Position numbers and translations under genes: made by a program | Source of the DNA: Eutreptiella sp. 'Long Island Sound 2002' | Lineage: Eukaryota; Euglenozoa; Euglenophyceae; Eutreptiales; Eutreptiaceae | NCBI GenBank assembly: GCA_964036045.1 | Contig: OZ038392.1 | Location: 18,218,612 to 18,282,611, forward strand | Direction: 5' to 3' | DNA: 64,000 nt | In this document: piece after piece, positions 1 through 12,946 of the stretch | Numbering within the stretch: the first letter of the stretch is position 1 | How the letters are laid out: the number at the start of each line of letters is the position of its first letter | Notes under the pieces: model-generated | Databases searched by the model: none | Told to the model about the DNA's origin: nothing | What the model saw: the letters and a program-made list of their open reading frames with translations, nothing else

Positions 1-990
1 TTGAAGACCCCCCCCCCCTATTTTGAGGGTGCTGGATGCGAAAAAGCAGGTTCTAGGCAGACACAGATCACGAAAACACAATTTACAGCATGCGTATGCA
101 CCAACATTTGTCATTTTTCATAAAAAAAACGGCCAAGAATGGCCGTTTTTTGGTCAAAGATTGAGTTTTTCGGCGCCAGACAAGCATTCGAAGACCCCCC
201 CCCCCATTTTGAGGGTGCTGGATGCGAAAAAGCAGGTTGTAAGGGCACACAGACGACGAAAACACAATTTGCAGCATCTGTATGTACCAAAACTTCCCAT
301 TTTTCATGAAAAATCGGCCAAAAATGGCCGTTTTCTGGTCAAAAATTGAAGGTTTTTGGCCCCAGACAAGCAGTTGAAGACCCCTCCCCCCATATTTTGA
401 GGGTGCTGGATGCGAAAAAGCAGGATGTAGGCAGACACAGAGCAGGAAAACACAATTTACAGCATCCGTATGTACCAAAATTTGCCGTTTTTCATGAAAA
501 ATCGCAAAAAAAATGACCGTATTCCGGTCAAAAATTGAGCTCTTTTGGCCTCAGACAAGCAGTTGAAGACCCCCCTCTCCATTTGGAGGGTGCTGGATAC
601 GAAAAAGCAGGTTGTAGAGGCATATATATCACGAAAACACAATTTACAGCATGCGTATGCACCAAAATTTGCCATTTTTCATGAAAAAAACGGCCAAAAA
701 TGGTTTTTTTTGGCCAAAATTTGAGTTTTTTTAGCTTCAGATAAGCAGTTGAAGACCCCCTCCCCCTATTTTGAGGGTGCTGGATGCTAACAAGCAGGTT
801 GTAGGGGCACACAGATCACAAAAACGCAATTTACAGCATGCGTATGCACCACAATTTGCCATTTTTCATGGAAAAAAACGGCAAAAAATGGCCGCTTTTT
901 GGTGAAAAAAACCCTATTTTGAGGGTGCTGGATGCAAAAAAGCATGTTGTACGGGGACACAGATCGCCAAAACACAATTTACAGCATGCT
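1..990. repeat. 187-bp tandem satellite, about 5.3 copies
   Basis: Units begin near 1, 188, 374, 563 and 749, each with a TTGAAGACC-like box followed by a C-run and TTTGAGGGTGCTGGATGC, giving a period of 186-189 bp. A truncated sixth unit (about 911-990) starts at the TTTGAGGGTG box. Conserved boxes are AAAACACAATTTACAGCATG and an A/T-rich stretch around CGGCCA...TGGCCG that folds into a hairpin. The left edge is cut by the window, so the true array is longer. Copies differ by substitutions, small indels and C-run length. Short frames across it are repeat by-products. The unit length is nucleosome-sized, like many centromeric satellites; that role is inference. Confidence 0.93.
124..151. other. 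Hairpin inside the 187-bp satellite unit
   Basis: A 12-bp perfect inverted repeat AAAAAACGGCCA / TGGCCGTTTTTT is separated by AGAA. The central CGGCCA/TGGCCG pair is also present in the next unit (near 314-331), while units 4 to 6 have one arm damaged. It could form a cruciform, or a stem-loop if transcribed. No function is known. Confidence 0.7.
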
Positions 991-1047
991 AGCTACTTGA
1001 ATGGGTGTTTTTTTTTATGTTGCAGGTTTTGGGATTTTTGGACGTCA
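991..1047. other. Junction between the two satellites
   Basis: The 187-bp repeat stops after AATTTACAGCATG. About 55 bp of sequence matching neither repeat follows, including a T-run and GACGTC, before the first 192-bp-type box (TGCCCCGTAATCACC) begins near 1050. No target-site duplication or element end is visible, so the two arrays are simply abutted with a short spacer. Confidence 0.7.
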
Positions 1048-2229
1048 TAAAATCCTATGTGCCCCGTAATCACCTGTTTTGACCCCCGGAGGGGGGCCGG
1101 TGGGTCATTTGTGCTGGGGACAACCCGAAGGGGACTTAGAGAAAATCGGTCTGGGGGGTCAAAAATCGAAATTCTGAAATCGATTTTTTTCACATTCTAA
1201 TCATCTAATGTGATAGAAAATCATGTTTAGACCACTTATTGGACCCTCTATGCCCCGTAATCACCTGTTTTGACCCCCGGAGGGGGGCCGGTGGGTCATT
1301 TGTGCTGGGGATAGCCCGAAGGGGAAATCGCGAAACATCCGAAATCGATTTTTTTCACATTCTAACCATCAAATGTGATAGAAAAACATGTTTAGACCAC
1401 TTATTGGACCCTCCATGCCCCGTAATCACCCGTTTGGACCCTCGGAGGGGGGCCGGTGGTTCATTTGTGCTGGGGATAGCCCGAAGGGGACTTAGAGAAA
1501 ATCGGTCCGGGGGGTCAAAAATCGAAAATCTGAAATCGATTTTTTTCACATTCTAACCATCTAATGTGATAGAAAATGATGTTTAGACCACTTATCGGAC
1601 CCCCTATGCCCCGTAATCACCCGTTTGGACCCCCGGAGGCGGGCCGGTGGGTCATTTGTGGTGGCGATAGCCCGAAGGCGAGTTCGGGCTATGCCGGGGG
1701 TGGGGAAAAGAGGTTCAAGGCATCAAAAATCGAAAAATATGAAATCGATTTTTTTTGACATTCTAACCATCTAATGTGATAGAAAATCATGTTTAGACCA
1801 CTTTTTGGACCCTCTATGCCCCGTAATCACCTGTTTTGACCCCCGGAGGGGGGCCGGTGGGTCATTTGTGCTGGGGATAGCCCGAAGGGGACTTAGAGAA
1901 AATCGGTCCGGGGGGTCAAAAATCGAAAAATCTAAAATCGATTTTTTTTGACTTTCTAACCATCAAATGTGATAGAAAATCATGTTTAGACCACTTATCG
2001 GACCCTCTATGCCCCGTAATCACCCGTTTTGACCCTCGGAGGGGGGCCAGTGGTTCATTTGTGCTGGGGATAGCCCGAAGGGGACTTAGAGAAAATCGGT
2101 CCGGGGGGTCAAAAATCTAAAAATCGGAAATCGATTTTCTTGACTTTCTAACCATCAAATGTGATAGAAAAACATGTTTCGACCACTTATTGGACCCTCT
2201 ATGCCCCGTAATCACCCGTTTTTGACCCC

Positions 2230-5100
2230 CGGAGTGGGGCCGGTGGGTCATTTGTGCTGGGGATAGCCCGAAGGGGACTTCGGGCTATGCCGGGGGTGGG
2301 GAAAATAGGCTCAAGGCATCAAAAATCGAAAAATCTGAAATCGATTTCTTTGACTTTCTAACCATCAAATGTGATAGAAAAACATGTTTAGACCACTTAT
2401 TGGACCCTCTCTGCCCCGTAATCACCCGTTTTGACCCCCGGAGGGGGGCCGGTGGGTCATTTGTGCTGGGGATAGCCCGAAGGGGACTTAGAGAAAATCG
2501 GTCTGGGGGGTCAAAAATCGAAATTCTGAAATCGATTTTTTTCACATTCTAACCATCTAATGTGATAGAAAATCATGTTTAGACCACTTATTGGACCCCC
2601 TATGCCCCGTAATCACCCGTTTTGACGCCCAGAGGAGGGCCGGTGGGTCATTTGTGGTGGCGATAGCCCGAAGACGACTTTGCGCTATGCCGGCGGTGGG
2701 GAAAATAGGTTCAAGGCATCAAAAATCGAAAAATCTGAAATCGATTTTTTTCACATTCTAACCATCTAATGTGATAGAAAATCATGTTTAGACCACTTAT
2801 TGGACCCTCTATGCCCCGTAATCACCTGTTTTGACCCCCGGAGGGGGGCCGGTGGGTTATTTGTGCTGGGGATAGCCCGAAGGGGAAATCGCGAAACATC
2901 CGAAATCGATTTTTTTCACATTCTAACCATCTAATGTGATAGAAAAACATGTTTAGACCACTTATTGGACCCTCCATGCCCCGTAATCAGCCGTTTGGAC
3001 CCTCGGAGGGGGGCCGGTGGTTCATTTGTGCTGGGGATAGCCCGAAGGGGACTTAGAGAAAATCGGTCTGGGGGGTCAAAAATCGAAAATCTGAAATCGA
3101 TTTTTTTCACATTCTAACCATCTAATGTGATAGAAAATCATGTTTAGACCACTTATCGGACCCCCTATGCCCCGTAATCACCCGTTTTGGCCCCCCGGAG
3201 GCGGGCCGGTGGGTCGTTTGTGGTGGCGATAGCCCGAAGGCGAGTTCGGGCTATGCCGGGGGTGGGGAAAAGAGGTTCAAGGCATCAAAAATCGAAAAAT
3301 ATGAAATCGATTTTTTTTGACATTCTAACCATCAAATGTGATAGAAAATCATGTTTAGACCACTTATCGGACCCTCTATGCCCCGTAATCACCTGTTTTG
3401 ACGCCCGGAGGAGGGCCGGTGGGTCATTTGTGGTGGCGATAGCCCGAAGGGGACTTAGAGAAAATCGGTCCGGGGGGTAAAAAATCTAAAAATCGGAAAT
3501 CGAATTTTTTGACTTTCTAACCATCAAATGTGATAGAAAAACATGTTTAGACCACTTATTGGACCCTCTGTGCCCCGTAATCACCCGTTTTGACCCCCGG
3601 AGTGGGGCCGGTGGGTCATTTGTGCTGGGGATAGCCCGAAGGGGACTTCGGGCTATGCCGGGGGTGGGGAAAATAGGCTCAAGGCATCAAAAATCGAAAA
3701 ATCTGAAATCGATTTCTTTGACTTTCTAACCATCAAATGTGATAGAAAAACATGTTTAGACCACTTATTGGACCCTCTCTGCCCCGTAATCACCCGTTTT
3801 GACCCCCGGAGGGGGGCCGATGGGTCATTTGTGCTGGGGATAGCCCGAAGGGGACTTAGAGAAAATCGGTCTGGGGGGTCAAAAATCAAAATTCTGAAAT
3901 CGATTTTTTTCACATTCTAACCATCTAATGTGATAGAAAATCATGTTTAGACCACTTATTGGACCCCCTATGCCCCGTAATCACCTGTTTTGACGCCCGG
4001 AGGAGGGCCGGTGGGTCATTTGTGGTGGCGATAGCCCGAAGACGACTTTGCGCTATGCCGGGGGTGGGGAAAATAGGTTCAAGGCATCAAAAATCGAAAA
4101 CTCTGGAATCGATTTTTTTCACATTCTAACCATCTAATGTGATAGAAAAACATGTTTAGACCACTTATTGGACCCTCTATGCCCCGTAATCACCTGTTTT
4201 GACCCCCGGGGCCGGTGGGTCATTTGTGCTGGGGATAGCCCGAAGGGGACTTAGAGAAAATCGGTCCGGGGGGTCAAAAATCGAAAAATCTAAAATCGAT
4301 TTTTTTTGACTTTCTAACCATCAAATGTGATAGAAAATCATGTTTAGACCACTTATCGGACCCTCTATGCCCCGTAATCACCCGTTTTGACCCTCGGAGG
4401 GGGGCCAGTGGTTCATTTGTGCTGGGGATAGCCCGAAGGGGACTTAGAGAAAATCGGTCCGGGGGGTAAAAAATCTAAAAATCGGAAATCGAATTTTTTG
4501 ACTTTCTAACCATCAAATGTGATAGAAAAACATGTTTAGACCACTTATTGGACCCTCTATGCCCCGTAATCACCCGTTTTGACCCCCGGAGTGGGGCCGG
4601 TGGGTCATTTGTGCTGGGGATAGCCCGAAGGGGACTTCGGGCTATGCCGGGGGTGGGGAAAATAGGCTCAAGGCATCAAAAATCGAAAAATCTGAAATCG
4701 ATTTCTTTGACTTTCTAACCATCAAATGTGATAGAAAAACATGTTTAGACCACTTATTGGACCCTCTCTGCCCCGTAATCACCCGTTTTGACCCCCGGAG
4801 GGGGGCCGGTGGGTCATTTGTGCTGGGGATAGCCCGAAGGGGACTTAGAGAAAATCGGTCTGGGGGGTCAAAAATCGAAATTCTGAAATCGATTTTTTTC
4901 ACATTCTAACCATCTAATGTGATAGAAAATCATGTTTAGACCACTTATTGGACCCCCTATGCCCCGTAATCACCCGTTTTGACGCCCGCAGGAGGGCCGG
5001 TGGGTCATTTGTGGTGGCGATAGCCCGAAGACGACTTTGCGCTATGCCGGGGGTGGGGAAAATAGGTTCAAGGCATCAAAAATCGAAAAATCTGAAATCG
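2230..5100. repeat. Dispersed near-identical satellite segments (offsets 1368 and 989 bp)
   Basis: The stretch starting with the long monomer at about 2281 recurs nearly unchanged at about 3649 and 4638, including marker variants (CCCTCTCTGCCCC, GGTCTGGGGGG, AAATTCTGAAATCG). The monomers between the copies differ in number and type. This indicates local block duplication by unequal exchange, not a fixed higher-order repeat. Confidence 0.75.
2263..2288. other. Perfect tetraloop hairpin in long (209-bp) monomers, GGGA form
   Basis: ATAGCCCGAAG and CTTCGGGCTAT form an 11-bp perfect stem closed by GGGA. The structure exists only in the long monomer class; in 192-bp monomers the right arm is replaced by CTTAGAGAA. 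GGGA fits the GNRA tetraloop pattern known to cap RNA hairpins. Whether the array is transcribed cannot be seen. Confidence 0.8.
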
Positions 5101-5989
5101 ATTTTTTTCACATTCTAACCATCTAATGTGATAGAAAAACATGTTTAGACCACTTATTGGACCCTCTATGCCCCGTAATCACCTGTTTTGACCCCCGGAG
5201 GGGGGCCGGTGGGTCATTTGTGCTGGGGATAGCCCGAAGGGGACTTAGAGAAAATCGGTCCGGGGGGTCAAAAATCGAAAAATCTAAAATCGATTTTTTT
5301 TGACTTTCTAACCATCAAATGTGATAGAAAATCATGTTTAGACCACTTATTGGACCCTCTATGCCCCGTAATCACGCGTTTTGTCCCTCGGAGGGGGGCC
5401 GGTGGTTCATTTGTGCTGGGGATAGCCCGAAGGGGACTTAGAGAAAATCGGTCCGGGGGGTCAAAAATCTAAAAATCTGAAATCGAATTTCTTGGACTTT
5501 CTAACCATCTAATGTGATAGAAAAACATGTTTAGACCACTTATTGCACCCTCTATGCCCGGTAATCACCCGTTTTGACCCCCGGAGGGGGGCCGGTGGGT
5601 CATTTGTGCTGGGGATAGCCCGAAGGGGACTTAGAGAATATCGGTCCGGGGGGTCAAAAATTGAAAAATCGAAAATCGATTTTTTTGACTTTCTAACCAT
5701 CAAATGTGAGAGAAAAACATGTTTGGACCACTTATCGGACCCTCAATGCCCCGTAATCACCCGTTTTGACCCCCGGAGTGGGGCCGGGGGGTCATTTGCG
5801 CTGGGGATAGCCCGAAGGGGACTTCGGGCTATGCCGGGGGTGGGGAAAATAGGCTCAAGGCATCAAAAATCGAAAAATCTGAAATGGATTTCTTTGACAT
5901 TCTAACCATCTAATTTGATAGAAAATCATGTTTGAACAACTTATTGGACCCTCTATGCCCCGTAATCACCCGTTTTGACCCCCGGAGGG

Positions 5990-8900
5990 GGGCCGGTGGG
6001 TCATTTGTTCTGGGGATAGCCCGAAGGGGAAATCGCGAAACATCCGAAATCGATTTTTTTTTACTTTCTAACCATCAAATGTGATAGAAAATCATGTTTA
6101 GACCATTTATTGCACCCTCCATGCCCCGTAATCCCCCGTTTTGACCCCCGGGGCCGGTGGGTCATTTGTGCTGGGGATAGCCCGAGTGGGACTTAGAGAA
6201 AATCGGTCCGGGGGGTCAAAAATCGAAAAATCTAAAATCGATTTTTTTCACATTCTAACCATCTAATGTGATAGAAAATCATGTTTAGACCACTTATTGG
6301 ACCCTCTATGCGCCGTAATCACCCGTTTTGACCCTCGGAGGGGGGCCGGTGGTTCATTTGTGCCCGGGATAGCCCGAAGGGGACTTAGAGAAAATCGGTC
6401 TGGGGGGTCAAAACTCGAAAAATCTGAAATCGAGGTTTTTGACTTTCTAACCATCAAATGTGAGACAAAATCATGTTTAGACCACTTATCCGACCCTCTA
6501 TGCCCCGCAATCACCCGTTTTGACCCCCGGAGGCGGGCCGGTGGGTCATTTGTGGTGGCGATAGGCCGAAGGCGACTTTGGGCTATGCCGGGGGTGGGGA
6601 AAATAGGTTCAAGGCATCAAAAATCGAAAAATCTGAAATCGATTTTTTTGACTTTCTAACCATCTAATGTGATAGAAAATCATGTTTAGACCACTTATTG
6701 GACCCTCTATGCCCCGTAATCACCTTTTCTGACCCCCGGAGGGGGGCCAGTGGGTCATTTGTGCTGGGGATAGCCCGAAGGGGAAATCGCGAAACATCCG
6801 AAATCGATTTTTTTTGACTTTCTAACCATCAAATGTGATAGAAAATCATGTTTAGACCACTTATCGGACCCTCTATGCCCCGTAATCACCCGTTTTGACC
6901 CTCGGAGGGGGGCCAGTGGTTCATTTGTGCTGGGGATAGCCCGAAGGGGACTTAGAGAAAATCGGTCCGGGGGGTCAAAAATCTAAAAATCTGAAATCGA
7001 ATTTCTTGACTTTCTAACCATCTAATGTGATAGAAAAACATGTTTAGACCACTTATTGGACCCTCTATGCACGGTAATCACCCGTTTTGACCGGCGGAGT
7101 GGGGCCGGTGGGTCATTTGTGCTGGGGATAGCCCGAAGGGGACTTAGAGAATATCGGTCCGGGGGGTCAAAAATCGAAAAATCTAAAATCGATTTTTTTG
7201 ACTTTCTAACCATCAAATGTGATAGAAAAACATGTTTAGACCACTTATTGGACCCTCTATGCCCCGTAATCACCCGTTTTGACCCCCGGAGTGGGGCCGG
7301 TGGGTCATTTGTGCTGGGGATAGCCCGAAGGGGACTTCGGGCTATGCCGGGGGTGGGGAAAATAGGCTCAAGGCATCAAAAATCGAAAAAGCTGAAATCG
7401 ATTTCTTTGACTTTCTAACCATCAAATGTGATGGAAAATCATGTTTAGACCACTTATTGGACCCTCTCTGCCCCGTAATCACCTGTTTTGACCCCCGGAG
7501 GGGGGCCGGTGGGTCATTTGTGCTGGGGATAGCCCGAAGGGGACTTAGAGAAAATCGGGGGGGTCAAAAATCGAAATTCTGAAATCGATTTTTTTCACAT
7601 TCTAACCATCTAATGTGATAGAAAATCATGTTTAGACCACTTATTGGACCCCCTATGCCCCGTAATCACCCGTTTTGACGCCCGGAGGAGGGCCGGTGGG
7701 TCATTTGTGGTGGCGATAGCCCGAAGACGACTTTGCGCTATGCCGGGTGTGGGGAAAATAGGTTCAAGGCATCAAAAATCGAAAAATCTGAACTCGATTT
7801 TTTTCACATTCTAACCATCTAATGTGATAGAAAATCATGTTTAGACCACTTATTGGACACTCTATGCCTTGTAATCACCTGTTTTGACCCCCGGAGGGGG
7901 GCCGGTGGGTCATTTGTGCTGGGGATAGCCCGAAGGGGACTTAGAGAAAATCGGTCCGGGGGGTCAAAAATCGAGAAATCTAAAATCGATTTTTTTTGAC
8001 TTTCTAACCATCAAATGTGATAGAAAATCATGTTTAGACCACTTTTTGGACCCTCTATGCCCCGTAATCACACCTTTTGTCCCTCGGAGGGAGGCCGGTG
8101 GTTCATTTGTGCTGGGGATAGCCCGAAGGGGACTTAGAGAAAATCGGTCCGGGGGGTCAAAAATCTAAAAATCTGAAATCGAATTTCTTGGACTTTCTAA
8201 CCATCTAATGTGATAGAAAAACATGTTTAGACCACTTATTGCACCCTCTATGCCCGGTAATCACCCGTTTTGACCCCCGGAGGGGGGCCGGTGGTTCATT
8301 TGTGCTGGGGATAGCCCGAAGGGGACTTAGAGAAAATCGGTCTGGGGGGTCAAAAATCGAAATTCTGAAATCGATTTTTTTCACATTCTAACCATCTAAT
8401 GTGATAGAAAAACATGTTTAGACCACTTATTGGACCCCCTATGCCCCGTAATCACCCGTTTTGACCCCCGGAGGCGGGCCGGTGGGTCATTTGTGGTGGC
8501 GATAGCCCGAAGGCGACTTTGCGCTATGCCGGGGGTGGGGAAAATAGGTTCAAGGCATCAAAAATCGAAAAATCTGAAATCGATTTTTTTCACATTCTAA
8601 CCATCTAATGTGATAGAAAATCATGTTTAGACCACTTATTGGACCCTCTATGCCCCGTAATCACCTGTTTTGACCCCCGGAGGGGGGCCGGTGGGTCATT
8701 TGTTCTGGGGATAGCCCGAAGGGGAAATCGCGAAACATCCGAAATCGATTTTTTTTTACTTTCTAACCATCAAATTTGATAGAAAATCATGTTTAGACCA
8801 TTTATTGCACCCTCCATGCCCCGTAATCACCCGTTTTGACCCCCGGGGCCGGTGGGTCATTTGTGCTGGGGATAGCCCGAGTGGGACTTAGAGAAAATCG

Positions 8901-9550
8901 GTCCGGGGGGTCAAAAATCGAAAAATCTAAAATCGATTTTTTTCACATTCTAACCATCTAATGTGATAGAAAATCATGTTTAGACCACTTATTGGACCCT
9001 CTATGCGCCGTAATCACCCGTTTTGACCCTCGGAGGGGGGCCGGTGGTTCATTTGTGCTGGGGATAGCCCGAAGGGGACTTAGAGAAAATCGGTCTGGGG
9101 GGTCAAAACTCGAAAAAACTGAAATCGAGGTTTTTGACTTTCTAACCATCAAATGTGAGACAAAATCATGTTTAGACCACTTATCCGACCCTCTATGCCC
9201 CGCAATCACCCGTTTTGACCCCCGGAGGCGGGCCGGTGGGTCATTTGTGGTGGCGATAGGCCGAAGGCGACTTTGGGCTATGCCGGGGGTGGCGAAAATA
9301 GGTTCAAGGCATCAAAAATCGAAAAATCTGAAATCGATTTTTTTGACTTTCGAACCATCTAATGTGATAGAAAATCATGTTTAGACCACTTATTGGACCC
9401 TCTATGCCCCGTAATCACCTTTTCTGACCCCCGGAGGGGGGCCAGTGGGTCACTTGTGCTGGGGATAGCCCGAAGGGGAAATCGCGAAACATCCGAAATC
9501 GATTTTTTTTGACTTCTAACCATCAAATGTGATAGAAAATCATGTTTAGA
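5990..9550. repeat. Duplicated ~0.86-kb satellite block, 2695 bp apart
   Basis: About 5990-6855 and 8685-9550 share the same rare variants in the same order: the short monomer with GGGAAATCGCGAAACATC, TTTGTTCTGGGG, a contracted GACCCCCGGGGCCGG, CGAGTGGGACTT, TATGCGCCGTAATC and GATAGGCCGAAGG. They differ only at scattered bases, so the block was copied within the array relatively recently. Confidence 0.8.
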
Positions 9551-10650
9551 CCATTTATTGCACCCTCTATGCCCCGTAATCACCCGTTTTGACCCCCGGA
9601 GTGGGGCCGGTGGGTCATTTGTGCCGGGGATAGCCCGAAGGGGACTTAGAGAAAATCGGTCCGGGGGGTCAAAAATCGAAAAATCTAAAATCGATTTTTT
9701 TTGACTTTCTAACCATCAAATGTGATAGAAAAACATGTTTAGACCAGTTATTGGACCCTCTATGCCCCGCAATCACCCGTTTTGACCCTCGGAGGGGGGC
9801 CGGTGGTTCATTTGTGCTGGGGATAGCCCGAAGGGGACTTAGAGAAAATCGGTCTGGGGGGTCAAAAATTGAAAATCTGAAATCGATTTTTTTCACATTC
9901 CAACCATCTAATGTGATAGAAAATCATGTTTAGACCACTTATCGGACCCCCTATGCCCCGTAATCACCCGTTTTGACCCCCAGAGTGGGGCTGGTGGGTC
10001 ATTTGTGCTGGGGATAGCCCGAAGGCGACTTTGGGCTATGCTGGGGGTGGGGAAAATAGGCTCAAGGCATCAAAAATCGAAAAATCTGAAATCGATTTCT
10101 TTGACTTTCTAACCATCTAATGTGATAGAAAATCATGTTTAGACCACTTATCGGACCCTCTATGCCCCGTAATCACCTGTTTTGACCCCTGGAGGGGGGC
10201 CGGTGGGTCATTTGTGCTGGGGATAGCCCGAAGGGGACTTAGAGAAAATCGGTCCGGGGGGTCAAAAATCGAAAATCTAAAATCGATTTTCTTGACATTC
10301 TAACCATCAAATGTGAGACAAAATCATGTTTAGACCACTTATTGCACCCTCTATGCCCCGTAATCACCCGTTTTGAAGCCCTGACGGGGCCTGGTGGGTC
10401 ATTTGTGCTGGGGATAGCCCGAAGGGGACTTAGAGAAAATCGGTCCGGGGGGTCAAAAATCTAAAAATCTGAAATCGAATTTCTTGACTTTCTAACCATC
10501 TAATGTGATAGAAAAACATGTTTAGACCACTTATTGGCCCCTCTATGCCCGGTAATCAGCCGTTTTGACCCCCGGAGTGGGGCCGGTGGGTCATTTGTGC
10601 TGGGGATAGCCCGAAGGGTACTTAGAGAATATCGGTCCGGGGGGTCAAAA

Positions 10651-12946
10651 ATCGAAAATCTGAATTCGATTTTTTTCACATTCTAACCATCTAATGTGAT
10701 AGAAAAACATGTTTAGACCACTTATTGCACCCTCTATGCCCCGTAATCACCCGTTTTGACCCCCAGAGAGGGGCCGCTGGGTCAATTGTTGTGGCGATAG
10801 CCTGAAGGCGACTTTGGGCTATGCCGGGGGTGGGGAAAATAGGTTCAAGGCATCAAAAATCGAAAAATCTGAAATCGATTTTTTTTGACTTTCTAACCAT
10901 CAAATGTGATGGAAAATCATGTTTAGACCACTCATTGGACCCCCTATGCCCCGTAATCACCTGTTTTGACCCTGAGAGGGGGGCCGGTGGGTCATTTGTG
11001 CTGGGGATAGCCCGCAGGGGACTTAGAGAACATCCGTCCGGGGGGTCAAAAATCGAAAAATCTAAAATCGATTTTCTTAACTTTCTAACCATGTAATGTG
11101 ATAGAAAATTATGTTTAGACCACTTTTCAGACCCCCTATGCCCCGTAATCACCCGTTTTGACCCCCGGAGGCGGGCCGGTGGGTCATTTGTGGTGGCGAT
11201 AGCCCGAAGGCGACTTTGGGCTATGCCGGGGGTGGGGAAAATAGGTTCAAGGCATCAAAAATCGAAAAATCTGAAATCGATTTCTTTGACTTTCTAACCA
11301 TCTAATGTGATAGAAAATCATGTTTAGACCACTTATTGCACCCTCTATGCCCCGTAATCACCTGTTTTGACCCCCGGAGGGGGGCCGGTGGGTCATTTGT
11401 GCTGGGGATAGCCCGAAGGGGACTTAGAGAAAATCGGTCCCGGGGGTCAAAAATCGAAAAATCTGAAATCGATTTTTTTGACTTTCTAACCATCTAATGT
11501 GATAGAAAAACATGTTTAGACCACTTATTGCACCTTCTATGCCCCGCAATCACCCGTTTTGACCCTCGGAGGGGGGCCGGTGGGTCATTTGTGCCGGGGA
11601 TAGCCCGAAGGGGACTTAGAGAATATCGGTCCGGGGGGTCAAAAATCGAAAAATCTAAAATCGATTTTCTTAACTTTCTAACCATGTAATGTGATAGAAA
11701 ATTATGTTTAGACCACTTATCGGACCCCCTATGCCCCGTAATCACCCCTTTTGACCCCCGGAGTGGGGCCGGTGGGTCATTTGTGCTGGGGATAGCCCGA
11801 AGGGTACTTAGAGAATATCGGTCCGGGGGGTCAAAAATCGAAAATCTGAATTCGATTTTTTTCACATTCTAACCATCTAATGTGATAGAAAAACATGTTT
11901 AGACCACTTATTGCACCCTCTATGCCCCGTAATCACCCGTTTTGACCCCCAGAGAGGGGCCGCTGGGTCAATTGTTGTGGCGATAGCCTGAAGGCGACTT
12001 TGGGCTATGCCGGGGGTGGGGAAAATAGGTTCAAGGCATCAAAAATCGAAAAATCTGAAATCGATTTTTTTTGACTTTCTAACCATCAAATGTGATGGAA
12101 AATCATGTTTAGACCACTCATTGGACCCCCTATGCCCCGTAATCACCTGTTTTGACCCTGAGAGGGGGGCCGGTGGGTCATTTGTGCCGGGGATAGCCCG
12201 CAGGGGACTTAGAGAACATCCGTCCGGGGGGTCAAAAATCGAAAAATCTAAAATCGATTTTCTTAACTTTCTAACCATGTAATGTGATAGAAAATTATGT
12301 TTAGACCACTTTTCAGACCCCCTATGCCCCGTAATCACCCGTTTTGACCCCCGGAGGCGGGCCGGTGGGTCATTTGTGGTGGCGATAGCCCGAAGGCGAC
12401 TTTGGGCTATGCCGGGGGTGGGGAAAATAGGTTCAAGGCATCAAAAATCGAAAAATCTGAAATCGATTTCTTTGACTTTCTAACCATCTAATGTGATAGA
12501 AAATCATGTTTAGACCACTTATTGCACCCTCTATGCCCCGTAATCACCTGTTTTGACCCCCGGAGGGGGGCCGGTGGGTCATTTGTGCTGGGGATAGCCC
12601 GAAGGGGACTTAGAGAAAATCGGTCCAGGGGGTCAAAAATCGAAAAATCTGAAATCGATTTTTTTGACTTTCTAACCATCTAATGTGATAGAAAAACATG
12701 TTTAGACCACTTATTGCACCTTCTATGCCCCGCAATCACCCGTTTTGACCCTCGGAGGGGGGCCGGTGGGTCATTTGTGCCGGGGATAGCCCGAAGGGGA
12801 CTTAGAGAATATCGGTCCGGGGGGTCAAAAATCGAAAAATCTAAAATCGATTTTCTTAACTTTCTAACCATGTAATGTGATAGAAAATTATGTTTAGACC
12901 ACTTATCGGACCCCCTATGCCCCGTAATCACCCCTTTTGACCCCCG
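10651..12946. repeat. Satellite higher-order duplication, 1186-bp offset
   Basis: About 10651-11760 is repeated at 11837-12946. Six monomers (four of 192 bp and two of 209 bp) account for the 1186-bp offset. Shared rare variants include AATTCGATTTTTTTCAC, CTGGGTCAATTGTTGTGG, GACCCTGAGAGGGGG, AGAACATCCGTCC and TAACTTTCTAACCATGTAATG. Only a few substitutions separate the copies. Confidence 0.85.
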
